A stretch of DNA of 64,000 nucleotides, taken from assembly GCA_027946555.1 (NCBI GenBank), contig JAPEVC010000011.1, forward strand, positions 247,994 to 311,993, written 5' to 3'. The DNA is from Gnomoniopsis sp. IMI 355080. Lineage: Eukaryota; Ascomycota; Sordariomycetes; Diaporthales; Gnomoniaceae. Shown piece after piece: positions 24,514 through 35,354 of this stretch. Made by a program: the position numbers and the translations under genes. Numbering within the stretch: the first letter of the stretch is position 1; each line of letters begins with the position of its first letter. The notes beneath the pieces were generated by a model, which made no database searches, was not told where the DNA came from, and saw nothing but the letters and a program-made list of their open reading frames with translations.

Positions 24514-24876
24514 TTGCTGCGGAATCCGCTTGTAACCTGCATATGGACAGTCCGTCGCCCTCGTTCAATCGGTGTAGATGCTGACGATGAGATCGACAAA
24601 CAGGACAACAAACGGGACGAAGTCGTTTATTACGGCACTGACTACTACCACCCTCTCTCAGGCGCTGCTATTGCTGGAATAGTCATCGCAATCCTTGTAT
24701 TCCTCTTGGTGGTGGCCTGCCTATGCTCCTTGGCGGGCCGGCGGAGGAGACACCGAAGGCGCGTCTATTATAGAGGACGAAGCAGACGATCTTCGTACCA
24801 TAGGCATCGCCCACGAGTTGTTGAGACCAGGACTGTTGAAAAGGTTGCGCCTCCGAGAAGAGTCTACTACAGGTAG
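24514..24876 (+). CDS. Small Arg-rich single-pass membrane protein or its 3' exon
   Basis: The open frame 24514-24876 becomes protein-like from about 24580: an acidic stretch (DADDEIDKQD), a Tyr-rich segment, a membrane helix (AAIAGIVIAILVFLLVVACLC), then a strongly basic tail (GRRRRHRRR, repeated RVYYR). The helix and tail composition look genuine. A candidate acceptor (cggtgtag) ends at 24578, and a candidate donor GTAATT lies near 24511, so this may be the last exon of a longer gene whose first exons I cannot define. If 24514 is the true start the protein is 120 residues. Topology is predicted N-out, C-in by the positive-inside rule. Function unknown. Confidence 0.4.
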   Translation: MLRNPLVTCIWTVRRPRSIGVDADDEIDKQDNKRDEVVYYGTDYYHPLSGAAIAGIVIAILVFLLVVACLCSLAGRRRRHRRRVYYRGRSRRSSYHRHRPRVVETRTVEKVAPPRRVYYR

Positions 24877-25393
24877 CGAGGGATTTGGGAAAAGCAGGAG
24901 TGGTACTATGCTACTATCTACCGCTACAGATACCCCGCAGCCTTTGGTTAGGTGTTGCGTATGCTTGTCGTTTGAAAAAGAAGAAAAAACCAGTGATGTG
25001 ATGTCTCTCTGGACTCTTTATATGTCTTGTGAGGAAGAGATGGTGGTACGTATCGAACAAAAAAGCAGTACCGCGAGTTCACACTATCAGAGAAGGATTA
25101 CACAGACTTGCGAGGTCCATTTCAACTCTTTTGCGCATTGGAATTGGGACCTGAACGGAATTTCGAGCTGATATTTTGGACAGCCAGGATGGATTGTGAA
25201 ATGGAATTTGGTATACCAATCATATCCCCTAGTTACGCATTTATGTTTATTAATATGTGTGTGGAAAGTCCGTGGTGTTTTCGAGACAGAATTCTGTAAG
25301 CGGCCTGAGTTGTGTACGAGGAAAAGATACCAATGAACCTGTCTACCCCCCCCCCCCTTCAGAGCAGAAGGAATGCAAAACATTTCTCATCCT
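24877..25393. other. Spacer with a 12-C homopolymer run
   Basis: About 500 bp between two convergent coding ends. It contains a run of 12 C at 25346-25357. No coding signal. Confidence 0.5.
25346..25357. repeat. Run of 12 C
   Basis: Perfect homopolymer in non-coding sequence; prone to length errors in sequencing. Confidence 0.85.
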
Positions 25394-26647
25394 TCAAGAC
25401 AGCTCACTGTCGAGTTTGGAGTACTGTGGTAACTTGAAATCGTCGATTTCTTCGCTTTGGTCGGCCCCAATTCGACTTGCCACCCACGAGATGCCTATCA
25501 GCCTCGAAACCGCCCATATTGCACTCTCAAAAGCCCATCTCTTGACCCAACTCGCGGGATGTGCAGCACTGGGGAAAATGGGCGGATACCACTGACTTTT
25601 CTCCACCCACCCTCGAAAACGCGCATCGTACGCCTGGAAAGCCTTCCTAGGATGCTCGCCCTCTTCGAGCTTGCTGAGCTCACCAGCAAGCACGTAGGCA
25701 CCGTTGATAGCCAGCGAGGCACCCATACCCGTTAACGGAGTCGGGCAGTAGGCGGCATCGCCGATGAGCACGATGCGGTTGCTCCACCACTTCGACATTT
25801 TGATTTGCTGAATCGCGTGGAAGTAGAAGTCATCAGAAGAGCCCATGGCGTCGAGGATGCGTGGCGCATGCCACCCCATTCCAGCGAATTCACGGCGCAG
25901 GAGCTCTTGTTGCATCTTTCGGCCGCCTCGAGATGCCTCTTGCCAGGCTTGCTTTTGTGCGGCGTTGCATGGCATGCGGGTAAACATGGCTCTGTAGGTG
26001 CCGTATGGGTCGGGCCTGACGGTTACGATCCGCGATTGAAGCCCTACGTGGATGTTCCACCAGTCGTCGTCGGTTGGGAGGCGTGGAATGGTACAATACG
26101 CTGCGTACATGTTGGTATCGATGATCTTGAGGTCCTCTGGTGGGAAGTTGTCCTTGCGGAGTTTTGACCACTGGCCGTCAGCGACGACTAGCGCATCGTA
26201 CTCGTTCACGTCGCCGGTACTCAGCTCCACCTTGACCGACGAGTCATCGTTGGTGAGGACTTGCGTCACAGTTGTGTTGAAAAGGTAGTCAACGTTGGGG
26301 TGGTCTGTTGTCGGCTCATACAGCATTTTGGCCAAGTCTCCACGCAGGACCTCAAACTCAGCAGTGAGGCTCGCTGATGAGCCTTTCTGCATTGGAAAAG
26401 ATGCAAAGGCTTGGCCCTTATCGTTGACAAATCTCGTACCCACTTCTCTAGTGTTGAGGTTCCTCAGCTGGTCCATGAGTCCCATTTTCTTGATGACCGA
26501 GATGGCGGTCCCTGAGACGTCAATATTCTGGCCAGAGGAAAGCAGTTTGGGGGCCTTCTCGACGACAGTCACGCGGACGCCGGCTTTTGCGAGGAAGAAG
26601 GCTACTGCGGGTCCAGCGACGCCCACTCCGCTGATGAGGACGTGCAT
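25394..26647 (-). CDS. FAD-dependent monooxygenase (aromatic hydroxylase type)
   Basis: Single-exon, 417-residue flavoprotein of the PHBH/UbiH-like class, which hydroxylates or epoxidises small, often aromatic, substrates using NAD(P)H and oxygen. The N-terminal Rossmann motif GVGVAGPAVAFFLAKAG (residues about 7-23) is followed by an acidic strand end (VVEKAP). A DG motif (VVADGQWSKLR) and the GD motif (VLIGDAAYCPTPLTGMG) that binds the FAD ribityl chain appear in the expected order. Length fits compact, single-domain members. The C-terminal 60 residues are Trp-rich and moderately hydrophobic, possibly membrane-associating. It stands alone, with no neighbouring polyketide or peptide synthase, so a place in a metabolite cluster is not supported here. 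Substrate unknown. Confidence 0.85.
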   Translation of the reverse strand: MHVLISGVGVAGPAVAFFLAKAGVRVTVVEKAPKLLSSGQNIDVSGTAISVIKKMGLMDQLRNLNTREVGTRFVNDKGQAFASFPMQKGSSASLTAEFEVLRGDLAKMLYEPTTDHPNVDYLFNTTVTQVLTNDDSSVKVELSTGDVNEYDALVVADGQWSKLRKDNFPPEDLKIIDTNMYAAYCTIPRLPTDDDWWNIHVGLQSRIVTVRPDPYGTYRAMFTRMPCNAAQKQAWQEASRGGRKMQQELLRREFAGMGWHAPRILDAMGSSDDFYFHAIQQIKMSKWWSNRIVLIGDAAYCPTPLTGMGASLAINGAYVLAGELSKLEEGEHPRKAFQAYDARFRGWVEKSQWYPPIFPSAAHPASWVKRWAFESAIWAVSRLIGISWVASRIGADQSEEIDDFKLPQYSKLDSELS

Positions 26648-28142
26648 GATGGTCTTGGATTTGATATTGAATTTGGTATGGATAGGGCCGGAACGACAAT
26701 AGTTGGACTACAATATTGTATGTGAAGTGCTTCAATCCAGGATCATTGACGTATTTATATAGCCGAGAGGCATTCAGGCCGGATTACATCATGTATTAGC
26801 AGAAGAGTCTGTATTTCAGCAAGTTACTTGCTGTACTCCAGGACTTAGAAGGTGCCATGAATCTCAATGTCTCTTACAAGTTATGCTGTGAATTGGACGC
26901 GGAGAGATTCGGCCTTTCGCGGAGGGCCAGGCCGGCGGACGAAAGCAGGATGGATGGACGAGACACTGACCTCGGTCCGGCCTTTGGAAAGTTTCCCTTT
27001 GGATGGGACGGCTTGAGTACAGCCTTCTATACCAATTTTGGCTTTGTTTTTCCTTTGACCGAGTCAATGATGATAAGTCGAGCATTCGGCCCCGATCATA
27101 TATTCTTGCATAGTTAATGGCCGAGCTGGAATGGGCTCGGCCGAAGTTGATTGACGAGGTCAGGACTATCGTCCAGTGCACATCATCTTCATTCTTCTAC
27201 ACGAGTGATTTCGCAGATTGCGGTTGGTCTGCTATGGAGGATGTCTGGCGATTCAGAGTACTGGAAGGACTGCGAGACCTTGCCATCTCGTAGCCTTGCC
27301 AGTGTTCAAGGTTGAAATGATACTGCACGCGATCCTTAGACATTGGGAAATGGGACGCAGACTGCCTTCAGGTCCTGGGGCTGGGGGCCCCTGTTCCTTC
27401 CCCACAACACGTTGCACTCGCACTTGTGGGGGGTCGATCCCGACCCAGCAACCTGGAAAGCGGCAAGCAAGGCTGCAGGGACAGCCAAACAATAGGTATA
27501 ACATATTGTGTAATATCACTCCGCACCGATGTTCCCTGGGGTAGCAGTTGATTTCACCATCAATGAATCGGCTCAAGTCGAGTGAGACGGTTTTCTAAAG
27601 GGTGGCACCCCCCTTTCTGATTTGAACCACCCAGCCGGGACGCACTAATCCATTCTTGTGTGGGCCTTCCTCTTCGAAGCCACGAGGACGGTGGAGACAA
27701 TGGACTGGCCCTCCCGCACGAGGCCACTTGCAGGGCCAAGCCGCCATGACCTCAACCCTGCACAGCAGGAGCTCCGTCAGGATGCAGTAGCATGTTCTGT
27801 TGGCCATCACCTTCCGACGTCTCCTTCCCCAAGGTCCGCTCAACAACATCAACAACATCATCGACACAATTCTGCTTTCGCTTACCAAAAGCCGTTCTCT
27901 CGAATATCCACAGACGCACTAATAGCACATAGCTAGTCCATTGCTAAGCGCTAATCATTTCTCCACAATCTCCTCCAAACCCAAACGGTCACAAGCCTAC
28001 GCCCTGTCTCGTCCCGTCCCGGTGCAACCCAGACCTGGCGACGGATATCCCGCCCGCCTTTTGGTTCCGCATCTCGTGTCGTTGTATAACCACGCCCTTC
28101 CACAGCATACGCATATAACCTTGCCTCCACGAGCATCCCATT
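26648..28142. other. Intergenic region between divergent genes, no supported gene
   Basis: About 1.5 kb. Frames at 27218-27544, 27658-27936 and 27941-28291 have no domain character or splice support. The region is the presumptive 5' region of both the monooxygenase and the WDR48-like gene. A tRNA T-arm-like string near 27600-27640 was examined and rejected. Confidence 0.5.
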
Positions 28143-31100
28143 ATGGCGAAGAGAGCGCGCCAAAGAATCAGCTACGGTACCCATCTCTTTCCCACTCTGC
28201 TGCTCTTGCGCTGGTCGCGACCCCGCACGGAACCATGTGGCGCATGAGCTGTGCCATGCGAAGCCATGCGACCAAATTCCACCGCGCGTGAGAAACATCT
28301 CTAATTCGTGTTCTCCTGCTCTCTAGTTCTCGAACGAGCCGACAAGCAGGTTGGTGGCCATATCAAGGGCGTCAATGGCTTGGCCGTCGACCGTGACAGG
28401 AGCATCCTGTAAGCCTCCATGAAAGCCTTCCTCTTCGATACACTCTCCACGAACACACATCCCAGCGCCTCAACTATTGCTCCTGGCTTTGACTAATACA
28501 ATTCCTGCAACAGCTACTCTGGAGGTCGGGATGGGATTCTTTGCGCATGGGACCTGAACCTGGACCTGTCCGGGACCACCGCCGCCTCTACCGACTCGAG
28601 CTCCGACGCTGCAAAGCCCCAAAACACCACAAAGTTCCGCACACAACACCTCGCCCATACCAATTGGATATGTGATCTCGCGTTAGTGCAGAACGACCAG
28701 GCCGTCGTCAGTGCCTCGCAGGACCAGCTCATTAAACTCTGGCGACCCCACGCCAGCCCGGACGAGGAGCCATACAAGATTGGCCAGCACACGGACTATG
28801 CTAGATGTGTCGCATCTCCAAATCCGAATGCCACTTGGGTTGCCACTGGTGGGCTTGACCGCAAAGTCTATCTATGGGATCTCAACGGCGGCGGCGAAAC
28901 GCAACAGATCGACACGGTAGCTGAGGAGAAGCCCGAGAAGGGCTCCATCTACGCCTTGAGCGCGACCGAGAATCTATTGGCTTATGGCGGTCCCGAGAAG
29001 ATATTACATCTGTGGGATCCGAGGGCAGGCAAGCGTATCACCAAGTTTCGAGGCCACACCGACAATGTCAGGTCGATCCTTCTGAGCGCCGCCGGCGATA
29101 CTGTCATGACTTCGAGCTCGGATCAGACCGTCAAGATCTGGAGCGTCACCGCAGGTCGCTGCATGCATACACTCACCATGCATAATGAGTCAGTGTTTTC
29201 GCTGTACTCGGATGATCCAAATCTGGGCGTTTTCTACAGCGCCGACCGGTCTGGTTTGGTCGTCAAGTCCGACATCCGGGGCGTCGACGTGGACGACGGC
29301 CTGTCACTAGCTGTCGCACAAGAGCATGACATGGTCTTCAAGTGTGTTGCAGCTGGTGACTATATCTGGACCGCTACCCAGCGGTCGTCCATCAATCGTT
29401 GGCACAATGTCGACACTGGTGCAGATCTCGAGCTACCCGAGTCCTTCAGGCGACCTCGATACTCAGTGTCAGGCAACGCAACGCCAGCCGCACAACCCAA
29501 TAGCAATTCCAAAAGCAAGGAGATTCCGGCTAGATCGATCCTCAGGATCTCTAATACGGCAAGACTCCCAGCCCATGAGGTCGGCCCGGATCTGGATCCA
29601 CAGGCCAGTGAGACCCTTGTGAACGTCATGGAGCCTTTACAGCATGTACCACAGGAGACTATTGAGGGACAATTTGGCCTGGTGAAACATCGCCTGTTAG
29701 CTGATAAGCGGCGGGTTTTGACCTTGGACACCGCCGGCGACGTCCTTCTCTGGGATCTCATACAGGTAGGCACTCCTTGACTTCAGAAACCCCCATAGTA
29801 ACTAAATCCTCTCTTTCAAGTGCAAACCGATTCAGAGCTTTGGGAAAAAGCACCTCGAAGACGTTGAACCTTTGGTCAATACCCTCGAAAACGTTTCTCC
29901 ATGGTGTTCTATTGACACGAGTTCTGGAAGTCTAACTGTCATCTTGGAGCCTTTCAATTGCTTCGACGCGGAAACATACGCTGATGAATTGGAATTGGAC
30001 GAACCCGTGGAGTTTCGCGACGATCAAAGAAGTGAGTGCTCCGCAAAATTATGACTTCCATCCAGGATGCTAAATTTGCTGTCAAGTAAACCACGGAAAA
30101 TGGATTTTGCGATATCTCTTTAACAACCTCATTGACGAGGAAATCAAGCGCGATGAGGCGCACCGATCAAAGCTCAATGAGGCTGTTGAGGAGCGCATTG
30201 CAGCAGCCAAAGGAAAGCCTAGCCCGACTATCCAGATTCCCAAAACCTCAGGTTGGGACCAAGCCATCGAAAACCCTACCACTCCGAGACCTACTGGCTT
30301 TCAACCGATACCGATGACTCCCGGGGGGATGGGTATTGGCTTGGCAACGCCTATTACACCAGGGGTCAGAGAGGACATTGGGAGCGCTGCGGACAGGAAA
30401 CTGTCGCAAGTCGGTCGAGCATCGCAGGACAAGGACGACTATTTTTCCAACGCCATAGTATCAGCCTCTGGCACCACTCCGGCTGCGAAACCAGCCACTA
30501 CCCCAGCTGTCAATGATCAACCTGATGACAAGGCAAAATCTGACGATGGCAAAGAAAAGGAAAAAGAGAAGGACAAAGATGCAAAAAGTCAAAACACACC
30601 ATTCGGTAAAAAATTCCGTATGTCATTCAGTACCAAGAAGCTTCGGTCAGGATCGTCAACAGTGACGGAAAAACCGGCGGTTGTGGATGAAAAGGCCGTG
30701 GAGTCTGAGTCCTCATCAAATCACGAGCCCGAGAAGGAATTCGAGGACAATTTCCTCGGTGTAGTGCAGAGGATTCAAGACGACTACGAGAAGCAGCTCA
30801 GTGAGAACCCCGAGAAGCCAGTTGAGACCAAGCTCACTCCCAGTCTCCCCAACGAAACGCCAGTCCTCAGAATACCCCCTGGAACCAAGATCATCATTCA
30901 GGAAGAGACTGCCGGTGGAAACGCCGAGTTATATCGCGGGACAGTAGAAACAGTTGGCCTTGAAGCGGATAAGATTGAGAAGTGTGCACCGCAGTGGCTT
31001 GGGGAAGTGCTGCTGTTCAATACAATCCCGCACAAGGAGCCAGTCAAAGTATCTTTCGTGTTATATCCTTGGCCGAAGTCGGGCCTACCTCCTCTTGCTT

Positions 31101-31543
31101 CGGCCGATGGTAACAATCGCCTGAACGCGAATAAGATGCTTAGGGTTAGAAAAATTCTAGCGTACGTGGCTGAGCGTATTGACCCGACTCTGGAGGACGC
31201 AGAACACGACCCAGAACAGAATTCAGACGGACTCAAACCGGAGGAGTATCTGGAGCTTTACTGCAATGATCAGGTGAGTTTGCAGACAGCCCGCCCTCGG
31301 TGCAATGACATTTGACTAAGATGTTTCTCACAGCAACTTCCTATCAACATGACGCTTGCCACATTGCGCGCTTACATCTGGAAAGGCGGTAACGACGTCG
31401 TTCTGCATTACAAGGCCAACGGCAAGAAGGCAATCTTGCAGCCAACAACAGAAGCTCCAGAGCCTTCTGAGGGAGAAACAGCTCCTGCCAATGAGTCTGT
31501 GGCAGAGAGAGGTGCATCGGATCTTCCGTCGGCAATTGGCTAG
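28143..31543 (+). CDS. WD-repeat deubiquitinase cofactor, WDR48/UAF1 homologue (Bun107/Duf1 type)
   Basis: WD40 protein that activates ubiquitin-specific proteases of the USP1/USP12/46 class. Six exons, 28143-28176, 28327-28408, 28514-29765, 29821-30031, 30087-31273 and 31334-31543, give 991 residues with every junction in phase; the first donor (GTACCC) is the weakest. The start MAKRARQRISY joined to VLERADK and GVNGLAVD matches family N-termini. WD repeats include YSGGRDGILCAWDL, VVSASQDQLIKLW, ATGGLDRKVYLWDL, LAYGGPEKILHLWD and MTSSSDQTVKIWSV. A Lys/Glu-rich disordered insert (about residues 600-700) precedes the conserved C-terminal DUF3337/SUMO-like region (IIIQEETAGGNAELYRG, SFVLYPWP, TLATLRAYIWKGGNDVVLHYK). 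The stop TAG at 31541-31543 is followed in the same frame by a very long open frame, described separately. Confidence 0.88.
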
Positions 31544-33853
31544 TTTCGCAATGCGTCTAGACGCGTAGGTGAGCTTTTCGATAAGCACGCACACGTCTTG
31601 GCCCCTCAGTCGCCCCGACGTGCAGTGGAGCCGTTGGAGCTGCTTACCAAGACCGTGGATCAAGCCGAGGTGGATGAAGAACTCTTACAACAAGATGCAA
31701 GCAGTAAAGACCAATCACACAAGGGACAGAGACACATTGAAGAGCCTCTTCATGAGACCGTGCGTGAAGAAGTAACACGTGAAGGGGAAGGACACTACAT
31801 CCAAGTGCGTAACTGCCAACGTCTCGCACGCAGTGAGCAAGTCTTCTACGACAAGGCTCACGGTGAAGAAATTCCCCATGACGAGCGCCGTGAAGAAGAG
31901 GATCGGGCAGATCGGGCAGGAAACGCAGAAGAACAAGCCACTCCTGATGATTTGACAGAGAGAGGTGGAGTGGGGTGTTTGAGTTTCCAAGCGCTGACCT
32001 GCGAGTCAAGTTTCTGGCTTAGGAGTCGAAGCAACGCATGCTCCTTGAGAGACAAGGTACGCAAAGTAGTAAAAGACTATTCCCTGGATGAACTGCTTCA
32101 GCAGACTCAACGGGTGAGGCGCTTGCGTTGTCGACAGAATCGGGGGCGGCGATCTCATGGAGCTCAACAACAAGCAGCCCAAGATGATGCATCGGTAACG
32201 AAACCGCTTCTCAATCAAGTAGCCCGTCATATACTATCGGAAAGAGGTGGTGCCGGAGCTGTGCCTTTCCCCCAAAGCTTGAGACGTGATGGTGGGCTGC
32301 GGACCAGATTTCGAGCCCGAACACAAGCGCTTGGCAACCAATTTGGATGGATTCAGCGTTGGCTGGATCGCAATAGAGCAAGGCGGCAAGGCCGACATGC
32401 TAATATGCTTGACGGTCAGCAGAGTGATCGGCTTCGCGAACAACCACCAGCCGCGCCTCCAGCACCAACGCCGAGAAGCACAGGAAGCGGGTCAACAGCC
32501 AATTTCCCTCTTTATGAGGAGACTGTGGACAGCCTTCAGCATCCGAATGCGGGAAGCAGCTCTCACATCCCACTTAGCCACCAACCCAGACAACGCGGTT
32601 GTGCACTTCAGGAAGGCGGGGAGCCGCCGAATCTTGGCCAGCCAGCTCAATCAGCGCCGACAATTTCCAGCAGCCATTCTCGAGACCTTGATTGTGAATG
32701 TTCCGACCCGGCGATAAGAGAAGTGCACTTCGCTTCTACCGATTGGGCCCGGGAACTTTTCAATAGCAACAACACTACATCCACCTCTTTCAGGAGCAGG
32801 ATTTTCAGCAGTTTAAATCCTCATGATCGCCGGACCATCAGAAGACTTGGGCTGCGTGATGTTTGGGAGCTACATCCCACGGACTTTCGTCCAGCGGTGG
32901 CAAATTCTTTGCGGCCCAGGAGCTTCGATACCAGCTGGATGTCATCTGTTCAGGGGCGGACTTGGATCGAGACGCTGCAGGTCGAACGTGTTTTTGAAGC
33001 GGAACTTGTATGCGAATCTGCAGAAGAGTCATTTTGTCGACAAGTGCATGACTTTACACAATTGGACAACATCTGTCATGGGAACGCCCGCGAGTCCTTC
33101 AGCTCTCGTAATGGTGGCTCCATGAAAGGGGTTTTGAAACTACACATCGGTCACTGTGGGAGAAAGTGCTTGCCCTCGAGCTACAAGATCTCCAACCACA
33201 ATACCTCACTCATTCAAAGGCTCGCTCCCCGTGTTCGGCCTGTGGAAATTGTACAAGGTACCAGGACGCTGAGTCTGAACTCCTGTTTCGACAAGGTCCC
33301 AGACCGCTTGATGGGTTCATGGTTCATCCCAAGGTCGTCTAACGTCGGTGAGAGCAACGAGTCCCGACCTTGCACTGCAAGACCTCGTGCGCCTTCTGAT
33401 GATATATATAATGCTACTCCACCACGGCAGCGATCCCCAGAACGTGCTGTGGCGCCTGACCAAACGGACCAGCCCGCAATCAGCTCAGTGCCGACACATG
33501 TCAACGACGCTGACAACGAAGTTCTACAAAGTATCGATCAACTTTTCAAGCCTACTATTGAACAAATTCGCAACTCGCCTCAGAGACCCGAATTCAATTT
33601 GCCGGAGTGGGAATTGCCACGTCGGCGTTCAACGATAGACAGCAGCGATTTTCATTTGGCCTCCGCCGCTGCCAGCTCCAGATTTGCTTCTGTCGGTAGC
33701 GAGATCACTCCAGCAACTACCGCTGGGGAGAGCTCACGGATGGAAGGTGGCCCTGAGAATGGAGACACACCTCATATGATGAACGGCTCCGGGTCAAAGG
33801 ACGCCCCACCGATTGAGAATAAGCATCAGACAGGGCATGCGACTCCCAAGTAG
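31544..33853 (+). CDS. Long open frame of 770 codons lacking a conventional start, unknown function
   Basis: Directly after the WDR48 stop, and in the same frame, the sequence stays open for 770 codons to a TAG at 33851-33853. That length cannot be chance at this base composition, so the frame is or was coding. The first in-frame ATG is only at 32405, which would leave about 290 upstream codons unexplained. The product is polar and mostly disordered: Glu/Arg/Gln-rich near the start (EEDRADRAG), Arg/Gln-rich in the middle, Ser/Pro-rich at the end. A more ordered segment near 32740-33060 (SSLNPHDRRTIRRLGLRDVWEL) might be a domain I do not recognise. Possible explanations are an unplaced 5' exon, fusion to WDR48 by splicing around or reading through the TAG, or a lost start. 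No membrane segment is visible. Confidence 0.5.
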   Translation, partial: FRNASRRVGELFDKHAHVLAPQSPRRAVEPLELLTKTVDQAEVDEELLQQDASSKDQSHKGQRHIEEPLHETVREEVTREGEGHYIQVRNCQRLARSEQVFYDKAHGEEIPHDERREEEDRADRAGNAEEQATPDDLTERGGVGCLSFQALTCESSFWLRSRSNACSLRDKVRKVVKDYSLDELLQQTQRVRRLRCRQNRGRRSHGAQQQAAQDDASVTKPLLNQVARHILSERGGAGAVPFPQSLRRDGGLRTRFRARTQALGNQFGWIQRWLDRNRARRQGRHANMLDGQQSDRLREQPPAAPPAPTPRSTGSGSTANFPLYEETVDSLQHPNAGSSSHIPLSHQPRQRGCALQEGGEPPNLGQPAQSAPTISSSHSRDLDCECSDPAIREVHFASTDWARELFNSNNTTSTSFRSRIFSSLNPHDRRTIRRLGLRDVWELHPTDFRPAVANSLRPRSFDTSWMSSVQGRTWIETLQVERVFEAELVCESAEESFCRQVHDFTQLDNICHGNARESFSSRNGGSMKGVLKLHIGHCGRKCLPSSYKISNHNTSLIQRLAPRVRPVEIVQGTRTLSLNSCFDKVPDRLMGSWFIPRSSNVGESNESRPCTARPRAPSDDIYNATPPRQRSPERAVAPDQTDQPAISSVPTHVNDADNEVLQSIDQLFKPTIEQIRNSPQRPEFNLPEWELPRRRSTIDSSDFHLASAAASSRFASVGSEITPATTAGESSRMEGGPENGDTPHMMNGSGSKDAPPIENKHQTGHATPK

Positions 33854-34406
33854 GAGGTCACTCAACGGAAGCGGCTTGTAAACTCAATTGGTGCAGCTGA
33901 TGTACTTCTATGAAAAAGAAACTTTGAAATTGTTGGGGCTAGTAAGGCGGAAACCATTCGTTGTTGGAGTTAGGCCAACACGAGCAGAAAGCCTTGCTTC
34001 CCGTCGAACACAACGTCTGGGGTTTCATAGCGAGATGAGATAGCGCCAATAAGAATCTTCATACTTTATCTTACAGTGAACCCCCCTCTGTACATGAGGG
34101 CAGAGTGCTAATCTAAGGTGTGACATTTCCCACGCAGCATGGCGAGACAAAATGGGAATGCTTAGGTATCTTCTCGGCCGACTTCGAAGCAACGATGGGC
34201 TCTGATTCGGTGCGTTAACCGTACCACAGAGGTCATCGTGTCTTCGAGTTAGGTGCACACGAGTGTTGGTACATGGCCAGCCAACCGGTGTTCCGGATAC
34301 TGCTATGGCGTTCTAAATTACGCCCCCACGACCAGGTTATGTTCTGTCTCCTGAGTCTTCGCATGAGAGCCTTTTCCAACAGCTACCTCTCGCTGGACTG
34401 CCATTC
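33854..34406. other. Spacer between convergent genes
   Basis: About 550 bp between two convergent stops. Only short random frames; no RNA gene recognised. Confidence 0.5.
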
Positions 34407-35354
34407 TCAAGGCAACCCCTCTCGACCAGCCTTCTGTAACCTTCCACGCTCAAGCAAGTTCACAGCCCATTGATAACTTCCCAGGAATACAGCACCGCCC
34501 ACACTAATCCACGCCACGCGCGGCCCAATACCCGCGAAAAACGGCCTCACTCCGTGTTGTCGCAGTATACTCAACACAATTTCGCCCAAACCCGTCCGCT
34601 GGCTTGACAACATGACCCTCGTTTTCAGGACATCCAACGGTGTCGTGATGCCGGCCGCCACAGCGCCCGCCATACTCCCGTACAGCGCACTCTCCACCAC
34701 ACCCACGTCCTCTCCGCGACTGATATCCAAGTCTTGCCGCCTTCGGCCGTACCGCTTGAGAGACTCCCAGATGGGGAACTGGATTATGGTGAAGGGCACC
34801 TCGCGCATAATCGTGATGCCCCACCCGCGGTATAGCTCGCGCCAAATGCCAGTCAGTCCGATGGTGGCGCGCTGGTTGAGGATGGCTGTGAGGGACGACA
34901 GCGAGCTCCCGCCATGGTGGCCTGCTTGTGCGCGCTGCTTAATGACCTCTGTCGGCACGCGCACGGCGCACGCCGCGATTTCACCCAGCGACGCGGCAGC
35001 CATGTGGTCTATAGCGGCGCCCTCATCTTTTTGGTTCTTTTCATTGCCCGGAAGTAGTATTGCGCCACCACCACCACCACCACTACCGCTACCCAATGCT
35101 GTACGGCGGAAGTCGGCCGCGTAGGTCTTGGTGGCCTCGTAGGTGCAGAAGAAGAGGGCGGCACCGGGCGCGGAGCCGAGGGCTGCGGAGCCGATGCCCC
35201 GGTAGATGCCGCGGAAGCCGCCGGCGGCGAAGAAGCCTTGGGCGGATTGTAGGCGTGTTTTAAGGGTGTCGAGGGGGAAAAGGGTGAGGTCGACGGTGGT
35301 GCCTGCTATGCCGCCGGCGAGGAGGGCGGTGGTGAAGGGCGGGTTTGTAGACAT
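34407..35354 (-). CDS. PET8: Mitochondrial S-adenosylmethionine carrier (Pet8/SAMC type)
   Basis: Inner-membrane carrier that imports S-adenosylmethionine into mitochondria. Single exon, 315 residues. Three carrier repeats are clear: FPLDTLKTRLQS near residue 26, VPTEVIKQRAQ near 155, and TPLDVLKTRVM near 240. VPTEVIKQRAQAG in repeat 2 and the short N-terminus (FTTALLAGGIAGTTVDL) are characteristic of the SAM carrier subfamily. A Gly-rich insert (GSGSGGGGGG, encoded by a GGT-type repeat at about 35060-35090) plus a charged stretch extends the loop between repeats 1 and 2. It lies divergently, 532 bp from the lysidine synthase gene, another mitochondrial function. Confidence 0.88.
   Translation of the reverse strand: MSTNPPFTTALLAGGIAGTTVDLTLFPLDTLKTRLQSAQGFFAAGGFRGIYRGIGSAALGSAPGAALFFCTYEATKTYAADFRRTALGSGSGGGGGGAILLPGNEKNQKDEGAAIDHMAAASLGEIAACAVRVPTEVIKQRAQAGHHGGSSLSSLTAILNQRATIGLTGIWRELYRGWGITIMREVPFTIIQFPIWESLKRYGRRRQDLDISRGEDVGVVESALYGSMAGAVAAGITTPLDVLKTRVMLSSQRTGLGEIVLSILRQHGVRPFFAGIGPRVAWISVGGAVFLGSYQWAVNLLERGRLQKAGREGLP

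Noticed and set aside
25394..26647. FAD monooxygenase as part of a secondary-metabolite cluster
   Set aside because: No synthase, transporter or regulator of a biosynthetic cluster lies nearby in this window.
27420..27650. T-arm-like strings (GGTCGATCCC; TGGTTCAAATC on the minus strand)
   Set aside because: No D-arm, anticodon stem or pairing acceptor stem at tRNA spacing.
11988..31543. Idea that TAG is reassigned to an amino acid in this organism
   Set aside because: Other well-defined genes here end in TAG (for example the ASST-like and BET4-like genes), so TAG is a normal stop.
31512..31543. A 32-nt intron that would give the long frame a start (MSLWQRE joined to FRNASRR)
   Set aside because: The phase works, but 32 nt is below usual fungal intron length and the donor GTGCAT is weak; kept only as a remark.
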